Of a stretch of 64,000 bases of DNA, positions 1-12,663 are shown in pieces (the first letter of the stretch is position 1; every line of letters starts with the position of its first letter). The notes beneath the pieces are model-generated. The model was not told the DNA's origin, did not search any database, and was given only the letters and a program-made list of their open reading frames with translations. Where the stretch lies: NCBI GenBank assembly GCA_948474755.1, contig CAOLHI010000922.1, positions 310,001-374,000 of the forward strand, in the 5' to 3' direction. Source of the stretch: Ctenosaura bakeri. Taxonomy: Eukaryota > Chordata > Lepidosauria > Squamata > Iguanidae. The translations under genes and the position numbers were made by a program.

Positions 1-1271
1 TTCTGTAGGAAAGAGAGGATTTTGGAGTGTTCTTCAAGGAACAAGACATGGGAACAAGTATCGCACCGGCTTTTGCTTAGAACCAGGACTTTCTGTTGAC
101 TCCATCTGCAACTTGGCAACTCTTATGCACTGGGGACAGGGAGTACAGTACCTGAAAATGTTGTTTCATTTGGACAGATAATTGCAAGATTACAGCCATC
201 AGAAGATAAGCCGGATCTCTATTGTAATCCAAATCTAACAAGGAATGAAAAATAAAATAAATTACTATAAAATAGTAATGAAGTGAATAAGGAAATAGCA
301 AATAGAAATGTACCAAATGCAGCTTCTGGAAATGAAACAAAAAGGGAAATGAAATGAACTTTTTTTTTCAAGTCCATATCTCACATGAAGTCCAGTAGAC
401 ACTACGAGGGAAGATGAAACAATGGTTAGATTTGATGTGACAGCTCCTTATATATTTAAAAGGGAAATTTCACTACAATTTACATTGCCGTTACAAAGGA
501 TTACCCACTTGCTTCAAGCCATGGTGTCTGTAGACTGTAATAAAGCCGTTTGATCAATGCCATCTGAATATCTAGCCCACTGCATACCAGGATCCTGTAC
601 AAAGGAAATTCCAGCATGATAATTCTTTTGAAGAGGCTCCTTTCATTTTCTTCTCACATTTTTATTTCTCATTAACACATGGTTGAAAGATAAATTGCTG
701 AATAACCTCAAGCTATGATTTGTTCCCCCTTTTTTAATGTTATTGTGCAAATGTTAAATATTGCTAAATACTTTATCTTGCAAACTTATTTGCCACCTGG
801 CTTTGAAGGGGATAAATTTAAGTTTCTATGCCAATTTTACCGATCTCTTCTTTTAAAGGAAGAAATGAAACCAGACAAGTTGAAGCTTTTTGTTAATCAA
901 ACATAAGAGCTGGCTATATAGTACTTTGCGTGCAAAAATTGCCTTACAACACCCATCTTCATGACAGGTCTGTCGGAAAGAGACTAATATCCCCACAATG
1001 TATTTGTGGCTGACAGAAAACAGCTGTTTAGTAGGGTGCCCACTATTCGTTATAGCAGTGTCATGGGAACCACTTTCCCAGGGGTTCATCCCTTTAGTTT
1101 AGGCAATCATATGCTTTTTCCCATCAAAACAATGAGAATGCACAATGTGTAGAATCAGTCTGACTCATGTAAACAGCCTTTAACTCTTGCAAGTACCATG
1201 GGACAAAGCTATACAAAAGGTTTTCATTCCACTGCTGTAATGTATAATCTATAATGTATAATCTTGCCCAT

Positions 1272-1417
1272 AGTGCAAGAGTTGGAATCATGTGGCCCTC
1301 CGGATGATGTTAAACTTCATCTCCTGACAGGACTAGCCATCACAGCCAATGATGAGGCTTGCTAAGAGTTGCACTTCAACAACATCTGGAAGGCCACATA
1401 ATTCCCACTCCTGCTAT
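1272..1417. mobile_element. Short fold-back hAT-like non-autonomous element, degraded
   Basis: The ends are inverted copies of each other: GAGTTGGAATCATGTGGCCC on the left and the reverse complement of GGCCACATAATTCCCACTCC on the right. Between them is a palindromic core with ACTTCATCTCC and its counterpart. This arrangement (ends reading as 'gtggccctccagatg') is widespread in squamate genomes as hAT-type MITEs. No clean 8-bp duplication survives. Confidence 0.55.
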
Positions 1418-2174
1418 AGCAGATGTAGGACAGAAATGCAGAAACATAAGAAAGTTGCATTATGCAGAGTTCAGTCACTGGTACATTTAGGTCAGTAGTG
1501 TTGACACATACCAGCAGCAGCCCTCCATAGTTACAGACACAGATCTTCCCAGTTGTGACTGGAGATCACAGGAACTGAACCTGGGTCCTTCCATATGTGA
1601 AATGTGCACTTTACCTATCTGGGTTGGATCCAGATTTACTCACACCTTCTGCAGATATATGGAAAGCCATGCAACTTAAATTAACCATGAATAACATATG
1701 TTCCACTGGGTCTATCACAAGTTTATCTTTGTATGAAACAAATGTTATAGCCACAAACCTGCTGGTACAGTACACCAGCATTACTTCACTGGTGTAGCTA
1801 GCTTTGGCAGTGGCAGAAAGAAAAAGAAAATTAGTATAGCAGCCACTTAGAAAGTAAGATACTGGATAAATAGTCTGTCAGAACCAGCATATTTGTGCTG
1901 TCTTCCTTCATCACTACTGGATGACCCTGGAGAATATGCAACCTCTAGCATAGTGTTCAAGCAGAATTCTAGGTAACATCTCTATTCACCGTGCTCATTT
2001 TTGAGCTGCAAACACAAACCTGTTTATGTGATTAATTATGTCCCCTGATTAAAGAATTCCCAATAGTACTCTGTGTTTCAGAATATTTCATAAAATATAG
2101 CTAATCCGTTTTGGATTCTGCAACCTATTTCTTACAAAACTCCATTACTACTTTATAATTTTTCAGGAAAAGTG

Positions 2175-2175
<1 letters not shown>

Positions 2176-2213
<38 letters not shown>
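2176..2213. repeat. GA dinucleotide microsatellite
   Basis: About 19 uninterrupted GA units within the first NDST intron of the window. Confidence 0.95.
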
Positions 2214-2217
<4 letters not shown>

Positions 2218-2897
2218 AAACAGAAATGATTCTGCCTTAAAGTATGCCTTCTTCCTCTCTATGCAGAACTGATAGTAAGCTGCATTGAAGGGGGTGCATG
2301 TCCATGCTTGCAAATGGTACATTTACTTCCACCAATCTATTTTCCAGCTTATGGATACTGACAATGTTTCTTCATATTGAACAGTAATTAATGGGTGCTG
2401 AACTGCATGGGGAGAAGGGGAGTCACAGAACCTGTTAATCAGCAGCGTACTGTTGTGTGTATAGAACAGAGTGATGGATGAGTGTGATGGGTTGATCTGA
2501 GCCACAAGGCAGTTGCTATTAGGTAGCATTCTTTTGTAAAAGTTAAGAGAATTCAGTGGAGCAAAGCAAATAGAAAATAAAGAAGAAGATGAGTTTGGTA
2601 GAATTAAGCAAACTTGTGTATGTCAAAGAACGACAACAAACATTTTGACAGTAGTGTGAATTGTCAGACAAATTGCTTGGCAGTGTTCCACCTTACCTGA
2701 ACAATCATTGGATTACTCCATCTTGCACTTGAATCCCAAGACTATCTCTAACATCACATTAGATCTCATCTCAGTTGGTGGAGGAAGTATTCCAGCGCAG
2801 GAAGAAACAACTTCTGCTACACAGGACATTTCAGTAGAGCAGAACATTGACTATTTAGAAATGTTGTGGAAGTAATTTGCTTCTTTCTTTTAATCAG

Positions 2898-2994
2898 AAT
2901 CCGTGTGATGACAGACGCCATAGGGATATCTGGTCTAGAGAGAAAACATGTGACCACCTACCAAAATTTCTCGTGATTGGACCCCAGAAAACAG
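2898..2994 (+). CDS. NDST4: NDST exon A: start of the sulfotransferase domain, 5' PAPS-binding motif
   Basis: Preceded by a pyrimidine-rich tract and CAG, followed by GTAATC. It reads [12 protein letters not shown], then [20 protein letters not shown], and ends on the first base of a Gly codon (phase 1). The GPQKTGT motif is the 5'-phosphosulfate-binding loop of sulfotransferases; its Lys corresponds to Lys614 of human NDST1, which contacts PAPS. The preceding NDST exon, which should end in a PLWQ-like sequence, is not found in 1-2897, so that intron extends beyond the window. The reading frame is open throughout and conservation to the family is near complete. Confidence 0.93.
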
Positions 2995-4769
2995 GTAATC
3001 TCATATTGCAATATATTTAAAAAAAAAAAAAGTCAACCCTTCCCAGCTACAGAGAAAATTTTGTGCAAGAGACTTTACTGAATTTTGCAGGAGCCTTGAA
3101 AAAGAGCCACAGTCAAAAAAAATTCTCTTCTCTTCCCCAAACTCACTAGTGTTTCACCAAGAGTTCTTGTCCATGATCTTTGAGCATGGTGAGACACATA
3201 GATTGATGGATTAGTATGTCTATGGTGAATGGTGAATCCTCATTGAAGTGAGCTGGGCATCGAATTATTCTTCTGTTTGTCCAGACTGTGGTTCACCATG
3301 TCATTACTTAACCACATGTTATTGGTAGGCAATGAAGTGATTCAAACACAAACAATTATGAAGCTATGGAAAAACTGTTGACTGTGAAGTTTGTAACCCA
3401 CATCCTGTCATCCTAAAAGAGCCATATGTTTTAGTCATCACTTTTCTTTCACAGTCATTTTTCATGTAGAAATTTAGAAAGTACTATTCTCTCAAGAGTT
3501 TCTCTCTCTTCTGGTCAATTTTAACTTAAGAACTTATAGCATTCACCAAAGCTGTGATTTTGTTTTCATCTATAAAACATCCATAGATCGGATCAGGGAA
3601 CAATCTTCACTGTAAAATCATTCCCACTGTTTCTTATATAAATGCTTCTCTTCTCAACATTGTGGAACTGTCTGATGTCTGTAGATTTGAAGAGACAACA
3701 CTGATAAAGAAGGAGATGAGAAACATATAATCTGATACACAAAAGAGAGAAACTCTGTGAACCAAGCGGTCTCCTGAGCAAATATGATATGATCTAAAGG
3801 CAGAAACTAAATAGCCTGCTTCTATTTTGATGAGAAAGAATCAAGGAGACAAGGAAGGTGCTGTGCCAAAGATTCATCCTTGAGCCAATACTGTGAGCCA
3901 GCATTGCATTAATAAAAAGACACATGTCATTCTTTTAAAAATGCATACAACTATGTTTCTTAGAGGTACCCTTAAAATTGTGATAAGTGAACAAAGGAAA
4001 CACTTCTTTGAGAACAGGTGTCTATGTATATAACATACAGGTATATTAATCAGGTGTAGCATGTTCTTGCAGTATCATCATCATCACCATCACCATTCGT
4101 ACCGAAAAATGATAGTTAAGTTAGCTAGCAGTAGAATTCATATAGAAACCAAATATAACATAAAAACAGATCAAACATCCCATTAAAAATGAAAAGGAAA
4201 TAACAATAACCAGCTAAAACCATCTCAACAAGTTCTAGTGCCCAAGGAAGCCAGCCTGCAGGGCTGTGAGAAGGGGGCAAAATGTGGTGGGGATCTGCCA
4301 TCTTTTGCCCTGCTTGTATCAATCTCCTTCCCAGAGGCCCCTGTGCTTTTTTCAGGCTCTGAAAGAGACAGCCAACCAGCTGGCTGACCATCCTGGAGAA
4401 GGATAGAAAGTTTTCCAAGGCTGGACTGAAGCTGCACACTTCACTCAGGTCCAGTCAGGGAATACTAAAGGGAAGACATGGCATTCCTCCAGAAGTCAGT
4501 CTTTGACTGTCTTCCCACTCATCCACCTACCCTCTACTTGTTAGCAGAAATGGCCATAGTCTCTAAACTATTGTAGTTTTCTTCTCCACAATTGCATATT
4601 AAGTGACTACCTAATCAGATAAGCTTGTTTGCCAGGTACAAAGAAGACAATGAAGAGGTTTGAGAACTATCTAAATGTAATTAAGTAAAGCTAATTTGAA
4701 AAGACCTGTGACGTAAAATTTGTCTGCAGACAGACACTATTACACCTTTGCTTACCAGACCAGACAAAT

Positions 4770-4940
4770 AAAAAAGTTGGAAGGGGTCTCAAAGCTCACT
4801 GAGTCCAAGCTCTTATCAATGCTGGGAATCCTCCACTAGAGAAACGGTCAAGGCCCTAATTTTAAGCTCCAACAAAGTGTCCACCACTTTCTGAAACAGT
4901 CTGTTCCCATGTCAAATAGCTCATACTTTCTGAAAGTTCT
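4770..4940 (-). mobile_element. CR1-like LINE 3' fragment
   Basis: The sequence reads like the reverse complement of the CR1 3' coding end, with segments such as GGAAGGGGTCTC near 4780, CTTATCAATGCTGGGAATCC and a run ending in GAAAGTTCTTAACGT. Compare the cleaner minus-strand copy at 56088. It is diverged and lies in the intron between exons A and B. Confidence 0.55.
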
Positions 4941-6674
4941 TAACGTAAAACATAACAGTTGATTTGCTTGGAGACCTGCAGTTCAATCTTACATCTGTTT
5001 CTGCAGAAGCTATTCTCACTGTATTCAATGAAGCCAATTCCCTAGTAGCATATCGTTCACCTGTCCCAATTTGGCAGGTACCATCCCAATTAATCACTGT
5101 TATCTCATTTTTTCAGATACTTTTTAAATGTATCCTTGTTTCTCTCTTCTCCTACTACTTTCCCATTTTTATCCTCAGCTTACTTCCAGTGATACAAACT
5201 GGTGCAGGAGTAATTTGCACTCAATTAACTAATCAGAAAGGGAGGTGAGGAAGGAAAGGAATCCTGCCCTTTCCAGTAGGTTCAGTCAAAAGCAAACTGC
5301 TGCAGTATCTCATAGACTGTATTTCTTCCTCATTATTAACTTTTTCCATATTAACAACACTGTCCTGTTGGTTGGCCACAAGTATCTTAAATTTTACCTC
5401 TGAAATGTTAGAGGGTATATAGTAAGTGCCTTTTGGATTACAGCCCCATATTTAAGTTATAAATAGGGCTGTAAAAATGGTCTCCCTATTCAGTTAGAGG
5501 CCTGCTTCAGTGATTAAAATCAGACTACAATTTGGTTTGGCTTGCCTAGACCTGAATTTGAATAACAATTTGAATCTGCAGATCCCTCCTTGATTTGCAC
5601 TTGGAAACCAAAATGGGCATGACATTTTTGCTTGTTGCTTGTTTTCCGCACATGAAATTGCATGAAATTTGGAGACTTACTAACCCTTATAAAGGGAATT
5701 AATCAAATTACAGATAGGTAGGTCCATGGGTATTTCTGTTAGCCACTTTTAAAATTCGCTTTAACAGAATGTAATATATGAGCTCCACTGTCACCTTTTC
5801 CCCCATTTTTAAAAAAGCCCACGCGCTGACTGTTGGGGACGTATCCGGGTGAATTAAGGTGTGGAGCTTGCAAATTATGTACGACCCAGTGCACTCCAAG
5901 GTGTGGATTACGTCCGTCGGAGGTCGCCCTGCCCCCTTTTATTTACCCCGTGGGGAAAAGGCCTGTGTGTACTTTTTTGTTCACTAATATATATGTATAA
6001 CTGACACACAGAGAACAGATGCAAGACAAAAAGTAAAAGCAGAAGAAATGTATGAAACAAATGTCACAGACAGGAATCAAATGAAAACTAGCTTTTAAAA
6101 AGGGTCAAAATGGAGGGGAAAAGGACAAGTGAAGTCCCTCTGGTTACCAAAATGACATAGAGATCAACAGAGACCTTTTCAAATGAACAGTAAATCAATG
6201 AGTAAGGGAGCATGAGAATCAATTGCAAAAGCTGGATTGAAAATTGTATACTAGTAGAATGAAGGTGAGAACTGCAAGCAACACTTACTAGAAAAGTGCT
6301 GCCAAACTTCAACAAATTCTCCGAAAGATGTTTCTGCTGCTTGTGGGAAACTGAGGAAGGAACTAAAGAGAGGTGATAAATCTTCACCATCCTTCTCCTC
6401 AAGCACTGCAATCAGAACACGCTGGTGAAATTCTTGATCCAGCTAGATCTGTTGGGTAAATTTCCCTCCTTCCTTCTCTCCAGTATTTTCCTTTTTTTTT
6501 TCCTTCTTGCAATATTTGAGAAATATACTACCTGACCTTCTTTCACTTTGTTTTGATGTCCAGATTACCAAATCATCCCCAATAGCTTTGGGCTAACCTA
6601 ATCCAAATGAGCCTGAATCATCCTTCTTCAATTCAATCATTTGCACAGTCCTAGTACTAATCACATTGACTGGG

Positions 6675-7581
6675 TGTTACCCTGTTTTCTGGGGGTCCCA
6701 GGAGGGACACCTAAGTGCACTCTCAATTACACAAGTTGGGGAAATTAGCAAAGAGCACAAGCTAGCAATACGAGAGGCAGGGCAATGGAGCAGAATCTTT
6801 TACCCAATGTCTACGGGGTCAGGCCGAGTCAAGAAGCAAACAGAATTAAAATAATAATTGTGGTCTTTATTAAAATACAATCAAACAGTGTATGCAGCAC
6901 ACTCACACAGATAACTATAGAAATAAAGGTTGGAGTGGGATAGAGGGATTTTTAGAGGAGTTGTTGGTTTGGGTCCTGTCCTGAAGCCCGAGTAGTCTGC
7001 AGCAGAAGTTCGGAGATATGAAGTCTCAGTGCGTGGGACTGAGGGGAAGGCTTGCCAAGCAAAGCGGCAGCAAGGCTGGATGGAAGTCGGGAACAATCAG
7101 AGCAATCCAAAGAAGTGCTCAAAGTCAGGGGTTTTTATAGGGGAAAATGTGGCCGTAGGCTAGTCCGTACTTGGGGAAAACAATAAGTTTCAGGTTGGAG
7201 ACAAAGCCTCCGAAAGGTCAGAATTTGGCATGATTGAGTTAGGTCCGGATTGACAATAGAGTAGACAGTATGCAAACGCAGAGTGCTTCACATATGAGTA
7301 TTCTTCTAATCAATCTGCCTGCTCAGGGCAGGGAGTTCTTTGTAAGTAGCGTGCATACATAATAGAGTACTTGCCTTTGAGGTCTCCTGAAGCGGCGGGA
7401 CAGCTATTTCTGGCCTGCCTGTATTGTTTGGAATACTACAGCAATTAGCGGCTGTGCCTGTCTGCGAGTTTGTCCGGGGGACCTCACAGCACGTGGAGAG
7501 GAATGGGTAAGGAAGGCCAAATTATCGATATCAAAGTGATATCTAATATCCCACAAGTCTGGGCTAGAAACTACAGTAACA
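6675..7581 (-). mobile_element. Solo LTR of an LTR retroelement, with 4-bp target duplication
   Basis: The element begins TGTTAC and ends GTAACA, a perfect 6-bp terminal inverted repeat of the TG..CA type. It is flanked by the same tetranucleotide TGGG at 6671-6674 and 7582-7585. On the minus strand it has a TATA-box-like CCCTATAAAAACCCC at about 7130-7144 and an AATAAAG poly(A) signal at about 6866-6873. This gives a U3-R-U5 layout with R near 250 bp. It has no internal coding region and no second LTR nearby, so it is a recombination remnant. Copies of the same family lie at 43136 and 59515. Confidence 0.85.
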
Positions 7582-8144
7582 TGGGAGTAGGTCTAACTGG
7601 TCTTTATTATTTAACCCAAACAGGGCATTCATGCCCAGCACACTGGGATACTTGGATGTCATTTCCTTTCCACCTGACCAAACTCATAAGATTGTTATGA
7701 ATATCCTGTGAGGTGTGAATTTATGGATATTGACTATATACCCTTGAAAAGGGAACAGATTTTTTTGTGTGTGAGAGCTAATAATAATAATAGCATGTTT
7801 AAATGAAGGGAACACATCCACAAGTATATTATTAAGCTGAAAAGATGTCTTAGATCCCTGGACAAATTTGCTTTTAAACACAAAGACACACTTGACACTC
7901 AATTCAATTGAGGCCTCATTAACTCATCAGAGAGAAAAATTTAAGTAAAACGCAATTTAAATAGGTTTTTACTTGGAGTGATATAAAATTATACAATATT
8001 AGCATATTCTTGCATAACTGGGATTTCTTTGCATCTTTGGGGAATATATTTCTTGCAAAGCCATTTGTAACTGCTTTACACCTTTTGCCCTTTCCCAGAC
8101 TATGATGTAATCCAACCTTCTGTTGTTGTCTTTTGTCCCTATAG

Positions 8145-8268
8145 GAACAACTGCACTTTATTTATTTCTCCTTATGCATCCTTCCATCATTAGCAATTTC
8201 CCTAGTCCAAAAACCTTTGAAGAAGTTCAGTTCTTTAATGGAAACAACTATCACAAGGGAATAGACTG
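8145..8268 (+). CDS. NDST4: NDST exon B: catalytic Glu region of the sulfotransferase domain
   Basis: The acceptor is CCTATAG and the donor is GTAAGA. The first two bases complete the Gly codon of exon A, so the PAPS loop reads [17 protein letters not shown]. It continues with [20 protein letters not shown] and HKGIDW, the Trp codon being split after its second base. The Glu in FEEVQFFN aligns with the catalytic Glu642 of NDST1 (established by mutagenesis in the family). The exon is fully open and has no substitutions that would suggest loss of function. It sits about 5.2 kb after exon A; that intron contains a solo LTR. Confidence 0.93.
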
Positions 8269-8634
8269 GTAAGAATAAAAAAATAAAAAAAATAAAATAA
8301 AATCCATTGTTAGCATATGCTAAACCACAGAGGAGCAATTATAGAAGTATTTCTGACATCTACATAATTTTCAGATGAATTTTCTGTATGGGGTGCTCCA
8401 AGAATGAATTAGAAATTAGCATGTACTGAGGAAATGTGTTCCAGAATGTTGCTCTTTTTTTTCTTTTTCTCCTTACCTGACATTAAAATACCAATTATCA
8501 GTAGCCAGGAAAATGAGAAAATTCATGTTAGCAATCATCAGGAAACAGAATGAAAGAAAAATAGAAGTATTATAACATTCTAAGCTATAATCCAGTGAAA
8601 CATCCACTTGTATGAGTTACTGCTTACTAGGGCT

Positions 8635-9005
8635 GACCCAAGGCATTTTGCTACCTGAGTTAAAAAAAGAAAAGATGGTGTCCCTTCTCCTCCCGTGTAA
8701 AAACTCTGGACTGCAACTTGAATCTTAGAGCTGCACCTGAAGGCAGCAGGAGTGTAAGGCAAGGTCAGCACCAACAATTTGCTGCCATCTCCCAGCATTG
8801 GCAGCCAGAGGCAACTGCCTCAAGCAGCTTCCACACTACGCCTAACAGTAGGGCCGACCATACTGCATACTCTCCAACTGTCCTGGTTTGGTGGGCATAG
8901 TCCTGATTAATTTTTTGTCATCCTGCTTTTTTGGCTGCTTTTAACATGTCCCAGTTGTGCTTTCTCTTCCTTCAGCTTTCCTCCCTTTTCCTCAGCTTTC
9001 CTCAG
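8635..9005. repeat. Probable old DNA-transposon remnant
   Basis: The segment starts with GGGCTGACCCAAGGCATTTTG, resembling a repeat unit I associate with degraded tetrapod DNA transposons. No terminal repeat or target duplication could be found. It also contains a small tandem of CTTTCCTCAG. Function and class are uncertain. Confidence 0.3.
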
Positions 9006-9589
9006 CTGATACAAGCTGAGTTCAGCTATGGAAAATTAAGGGACTGCATTGGTCCTCCGGGGAACCTCGGAGGGACACACCCTGTCACACAAAGCAAGCA
9101 AACATATAAGGATGGTCAGAACTTGGAAGTAACTAGTTACAAACAACCAAATACTTGGAATTAATTCATTTTCTTAGGGTTTTTTTTTAACTCAGGTAAC
9201 TGCATTGCAAAATGGTTGTAACTTAACAAGGAATAACTTCATTCCCTGTGCACTTTATCTTTTAATCTTTGTAAGCTTTTTTATATATTACTTTTGAGAA
9301 ATGAGAAAGTTAAAAATATAATTAAGATGGTAATTAATTGCATTGGTGTTGGGAAAACAACTGTAACTAATTATGATTTAAAGTAATTTTCTGAGCTCCA
9401 GTAATGATTCATTCAGCTAGAGGGGCAACAGCATGCAAAGGGCTCAAGGGGGCAAAAAGAGGAAAGGGGTGCCCACTGAGCAGTCTGATAATACCCTAAA
9501 GCATGGATAGCAAAGCTCTTGCCCATTGATGCCCTTGCCCTTCAAATGCCATCCTACTTAGCCTAGCCAAGTGTCAGGCACGATCTGAG

Positions 9590-10060
9590 TTAAAGCTTTG
9601 CAACTTATGGGCCACTATATTTATGAGCCCAGAATCGCTGCACCTCATTTGGTAGGAAAAAGGGAGAGGGCCTTCTTGGTGGCTGCTCCCAGATTTTGGA
9701 ACTCACTCTCTAGGTAGGTCAGGATGGCTGTGTCCTTGCTCTCCTTCAAAACAGTTTTGGCCATCAGGGTTTTACAAACTGACTACATCTGGAATTTTAT
9801 TGCTCTATGGTTCTGTTTTTAAAGTTAATACAGGCTTTTAATGTATTTTAATATCTTAATGTATAATGTTTTACCCTCAAATTGTTTAATCAGTTTTAAA
9901 CCTTGTATTAATACTTTTATGAATGTTTTGTATTGAATTGGATTGTTTTAATATTGTTAGCTGCCTTGAGTCCCATTTATCAGGAGAAAGGAAGGATATA
10001 AAGAAATAATAATAATAATAATAATAATAAAAATAATAATAATAAAAAAACATTTTGTAT
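9590..10060 (+). mobile_element. L2-like LINE 3' end with AAT tail
   Basis: It shows the typical L2 3' order: a decayed coding end (GAGGGCCTTCTTGGTGGCTG, then CTCCTTCAAAACAG), a T-rich 3' UTR, and a terminal GCTGCCTTGAGTCCC...GAAGGATATAAA that leads into an (AAT)n tail at 10005-10044. It is 5'-truncated and its tail end lies about 270 bp before exon C of the NDST gene. Confidence 0.7.
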
Positions 10061-10185
10061 GTTCTTTAATTACACTATTTGTTTCACAAGTGAGGATCAT
10101 AGTCTTTATTTGTACATATATGTGTTCGTACCTTATTTCATCAATGTATACCTTTGATTTCAATTCCATATTGTCTCGCTCTCTC

Positions 10186-10232
10186 GCTCTCTTCCTCCCT
10201 CCCTCCCACCCCCCCCACGCATGCGCGCACAC
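10186..10232. repeat. Low-complexity CT-rich to CA-rich tract
   Basis: CTCT/CCCT runs pass into a C homopolymer stretch and then ACACAC. It sits within 100 bp of the exon C acceptor and may partly serve as polypyrimidine sequence, though the branch site is likely closer to 10300. Confidence 0.8.
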
Positions 10233-10327
10233 ACACACACACCTGTATAGGTTTCAAAGATTTAAAATGCTTGGAGGTAGTAGGAAAAATTATTCTAACT
10301 TATGTTGCTATTGTATTTTACTTGTAG

Positions 10328-10502
10328 GTACATGAGCTTCTTTCCTACCCCTTCCAACATCACCACTGATATCTTGTTTGAGAAAAGTGCCAACTATTTT
10401 CATTCAGAAAATGCCCCCAAACGGGCTGTCTCCTTGATGCCCAAGGCAAAAATCATCACCATTCTCATTGATCCATCAGACCGAGCATACTCCTGGTATC
10501 AG
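10328..10502 (+). CDS. NDST4: NDST exon C: central sulfotransferase fold, 3'-phosphate-binding motif
   Basis: The acceptor CTTGTAG precedes G (completing Trp) and then [40 protein letters not shown] follows, then [18 protein letters not shown]. The exon ends exactly after the Gln codon with donor GTATGT (phase 0). The [11 protein letters not shown] stretch is the 3'-phosphate-binding segment; its Ser in SWYQ corresponds to Ser712 of NDST1. SNITT is a potential N-glycosylation site. An L2-like LINE tail with an AAT microsatellite ends only about 280 bp upstream, close to the acceptor. Confidence 0.94.
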
Positions 10503-11123
10503 GTATGTTAGAGAAGAACATTGGTCAACTGAAGTGATAAACTGAAATTATATCTACTGCTTTGATGGGAGGGAGATGTTTTCTTGTGCTTTATTATTCC
10601 AGGCCATCTAATCCCTAGATGAAGGGGCTATACAGGCAAGGTAATTAACTTAATTCCTTCTTTGCTAACATATGGTATCTTTCTTATTAGTAGCTTATGA
10701 GAAAGAATGAAGAATTGGCTCTTCTGTTTTTACAATAAAGCATAAATCAGACCTCAGATACCTCTGTCTGTTATTAAACTTTCATGCTGTTGCATAAATC
10801 TTTTGGTTGTGATCTGTTGCTCTAATACAACAGTGACATGTTCACAATCCAAGTAGGCAATGTCTCATCCGGAAATATGGAGTGGCGCTACCTCCATGCT
10901 TTGACTGTGCACACCAAAACTACCAGTGAACCACAGACAAGTAGAAATGGTTTCACTGAGCCCAGACATAATGTCATCTCCAACCTACAGTATGTGCCAC
11001 TTTGGAGCCTATCTAAAAGATGGTGTTGTCGCTAGAGGTTCTCTTACAAAGAGCAAGATGGAGCAGGATTTCATTTTCAGGGTAGGAATATTATATAGGG
11101 AAAGTTGTTCCCTAAAATACTAT

Positions 11124-11325
11124 GGCCAGTTCCGCCCTACACTGTTATAGTGCTATTATTCCACCTTCAACATCCCATGGAATTCTGGGATTTGTAGTTT
11201 ACTGAGGCCAAAGAGCTCCCTGGCAAAGAATTCTCAATACCCCTCCCTAAACTGCAAACCCTAGGATTTCATAGGATTTTGAAAGTGGAACGGTAGCACT
11301 ATAACAGTGTAGTGTAGAAATGGCC
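11124..11325. mobile_element. Harbinger-like fold-back MITE, copy 1
   Basis: A palindromic element of about 200 bp. The left end reads GGCCAGTTCCGCCCTACACT and the right end is its inverted partner AGTGTAGAAATGGCC. The subterminal parts (GCTATTATTCCACCTTCAAC and the inverted GAAAGTGGAACGGTAGCAC) are shared by at least eight other copies in the window. It lies in the intron between exons C and D, directly next to an L2-like fragment. Confidence 0.75.
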
Positions 11326-11940
11326 TCATTCATTTATACCCTACCTTTCTTCCGATGTTGTTTCCAAGGCAGCTCACAATATAGACTAAAACAGATAAAA
11401 ACCTGTCATAATAGGGTTTTTTTAAGGCAGTTAAAAACAACTAAATAAACTTGGGGCCCCAGTGATGTAGGGCCTTATCAAAGTCAGAGCTAGCACCCTG
11501 AGTTCAACTTGGAAATTAATTGGTAGCTGGTGAAGATATTTGGTAGAACAGATTTCTCCATATATGCTTGCCCAGATGCTGAAATTCAAAGGAGAGGACC
11601 TTCTCATAGTCCCACCACTTTCACAAGTATGGTTGGTGGGAACTTGAGGAAAGATCTTCTCTATGGCTGTTCCTAGGTGCAGGAACCCCTCCTTGTTCTC
11701 CTTCTGATAGCAGGTGAAGACTTTTTTTTTAATTTAGACATGCTTTTATAATTGAAAGTTTTTAAGGAAAAGGCTTTAAGACCTGCATTGTTTTAAATTT
11801 TGTGGGGGTTTTTCACTTTTTAATATCTTTTGTGTTTGTAATATGGTTAATAGTTTAATTTGGTTTTAATCTTGACCTTTTGTATGTTTTTAAGTGTGTG
11901 GGCTGGACTCCTGCTGGGCAGTTATGAATGTGTAACCTAA
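11326..11940. mobile_element. L2-like LINE fragments
   Basis: A minus-strand-like tail (TTTATACCCTACCTTTCTTC) is followed by plus-strand L2-like 3' coding and UTR sequence (CACCCTGAGTTCAACTTGGA, then GAGGACCTTCTCATAGTCCC and TGTGGGCTGGACTCCTGC). The block is a mosaic bounded by two fold-back MITEs. Individual borders are not certain. Confidence 0.55.
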
Positions 11941-12141
11941 GGCCTTTCCATACTACACTGTTATAGTGCTATTATTCCACTTTCAACATCCTATGGAATC
12001 CTGGGGTGTGCAGTTTAGGGAGGGGAACTTTAGCATTCTCAGCCAGAGAGTTCTTTGGCCTCAGTAAACTACAAACTCCAGAATTCCACAGGAGGTTGAA
12101 AGTGGAATAATAGCACTATAACAATGTGGGGTGGAAAGGCC
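11941..12141. mobile_element. Harbinger-like fold-back MITE, copy 2
   Basis: The ends are GGCCTTTCCATACTACACTG and the inverted GTGGGGTGGAAAGGCC. Both arms carry the TATTATTCCACTTTCAACATC motif and its inverse. CTA occurs within one base of each end, consistent with a 3-bp target duplication. It is about 201 bp and non-coding. Confidence 0.8.
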
Positions 12142-12635
12142 CCTAGAGTTATGCACTCATAACTATTTTGTATTCCTAATTCCTATGTAGCTCCTAGAGC
12201 TACATAGGGACCTTGAAAGTCTGCCAATCTCTACTTACTGGAAAGCAGCCTCTGTGACAGATGGTGGCCCGTTCCCCTATTAACTGGAAAACATCTGGAT
12301 TATGGTCCTATCCTCCTTGTGTGGATGATATCCAGTGCAAGTGGGAATTGCTACAGGGGTCATGCTTCTGCCTGTCACATCAGAAATCCCTCACGGGAGG
12401 GGATTATACTGTCAGTCAGCTGTTCCCAATCGACAGGAGAACAAACTCCCATCAGTCACACTGACTACTTCCCAGTAAGTGGGAAATGTGGGGAGGGGGG
12501 AGCAGGACAAGATTGACATCATAGGACCATAACTGTGGCATTTACACATATGTAAATCACCAACAGGATTCTGGCCCCTCTTTTTAATGTATAAGACTAC
12601 TTAAGTCTCAGTCTTGAGGAATATAAATAAAGACT

Positions 12636-12663
12636 GAGGAGGAGGAGGAGGAAGAGGAGGAGG
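12636..12663. repeat. GGA/GAA trinucleotide tract
   Basis: A run of GGAGGA units with one GAA interruption, in the intron between exons C and D. Confidence 0.9.

Larger units (their letters stand above)
1..2897. other. Intron of the NDST gene (5' end outside the window)
   Basis: No coding exon is recognisable here; the short open frames have no family resemblance. It contains a fold-back hAT-like fragment (1272-1417) and a GA microsatellite (2176-2213). A pyrimidine tract and CAG at 2895-2897 form the acceptor of exon A. Confidence 0.7.
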
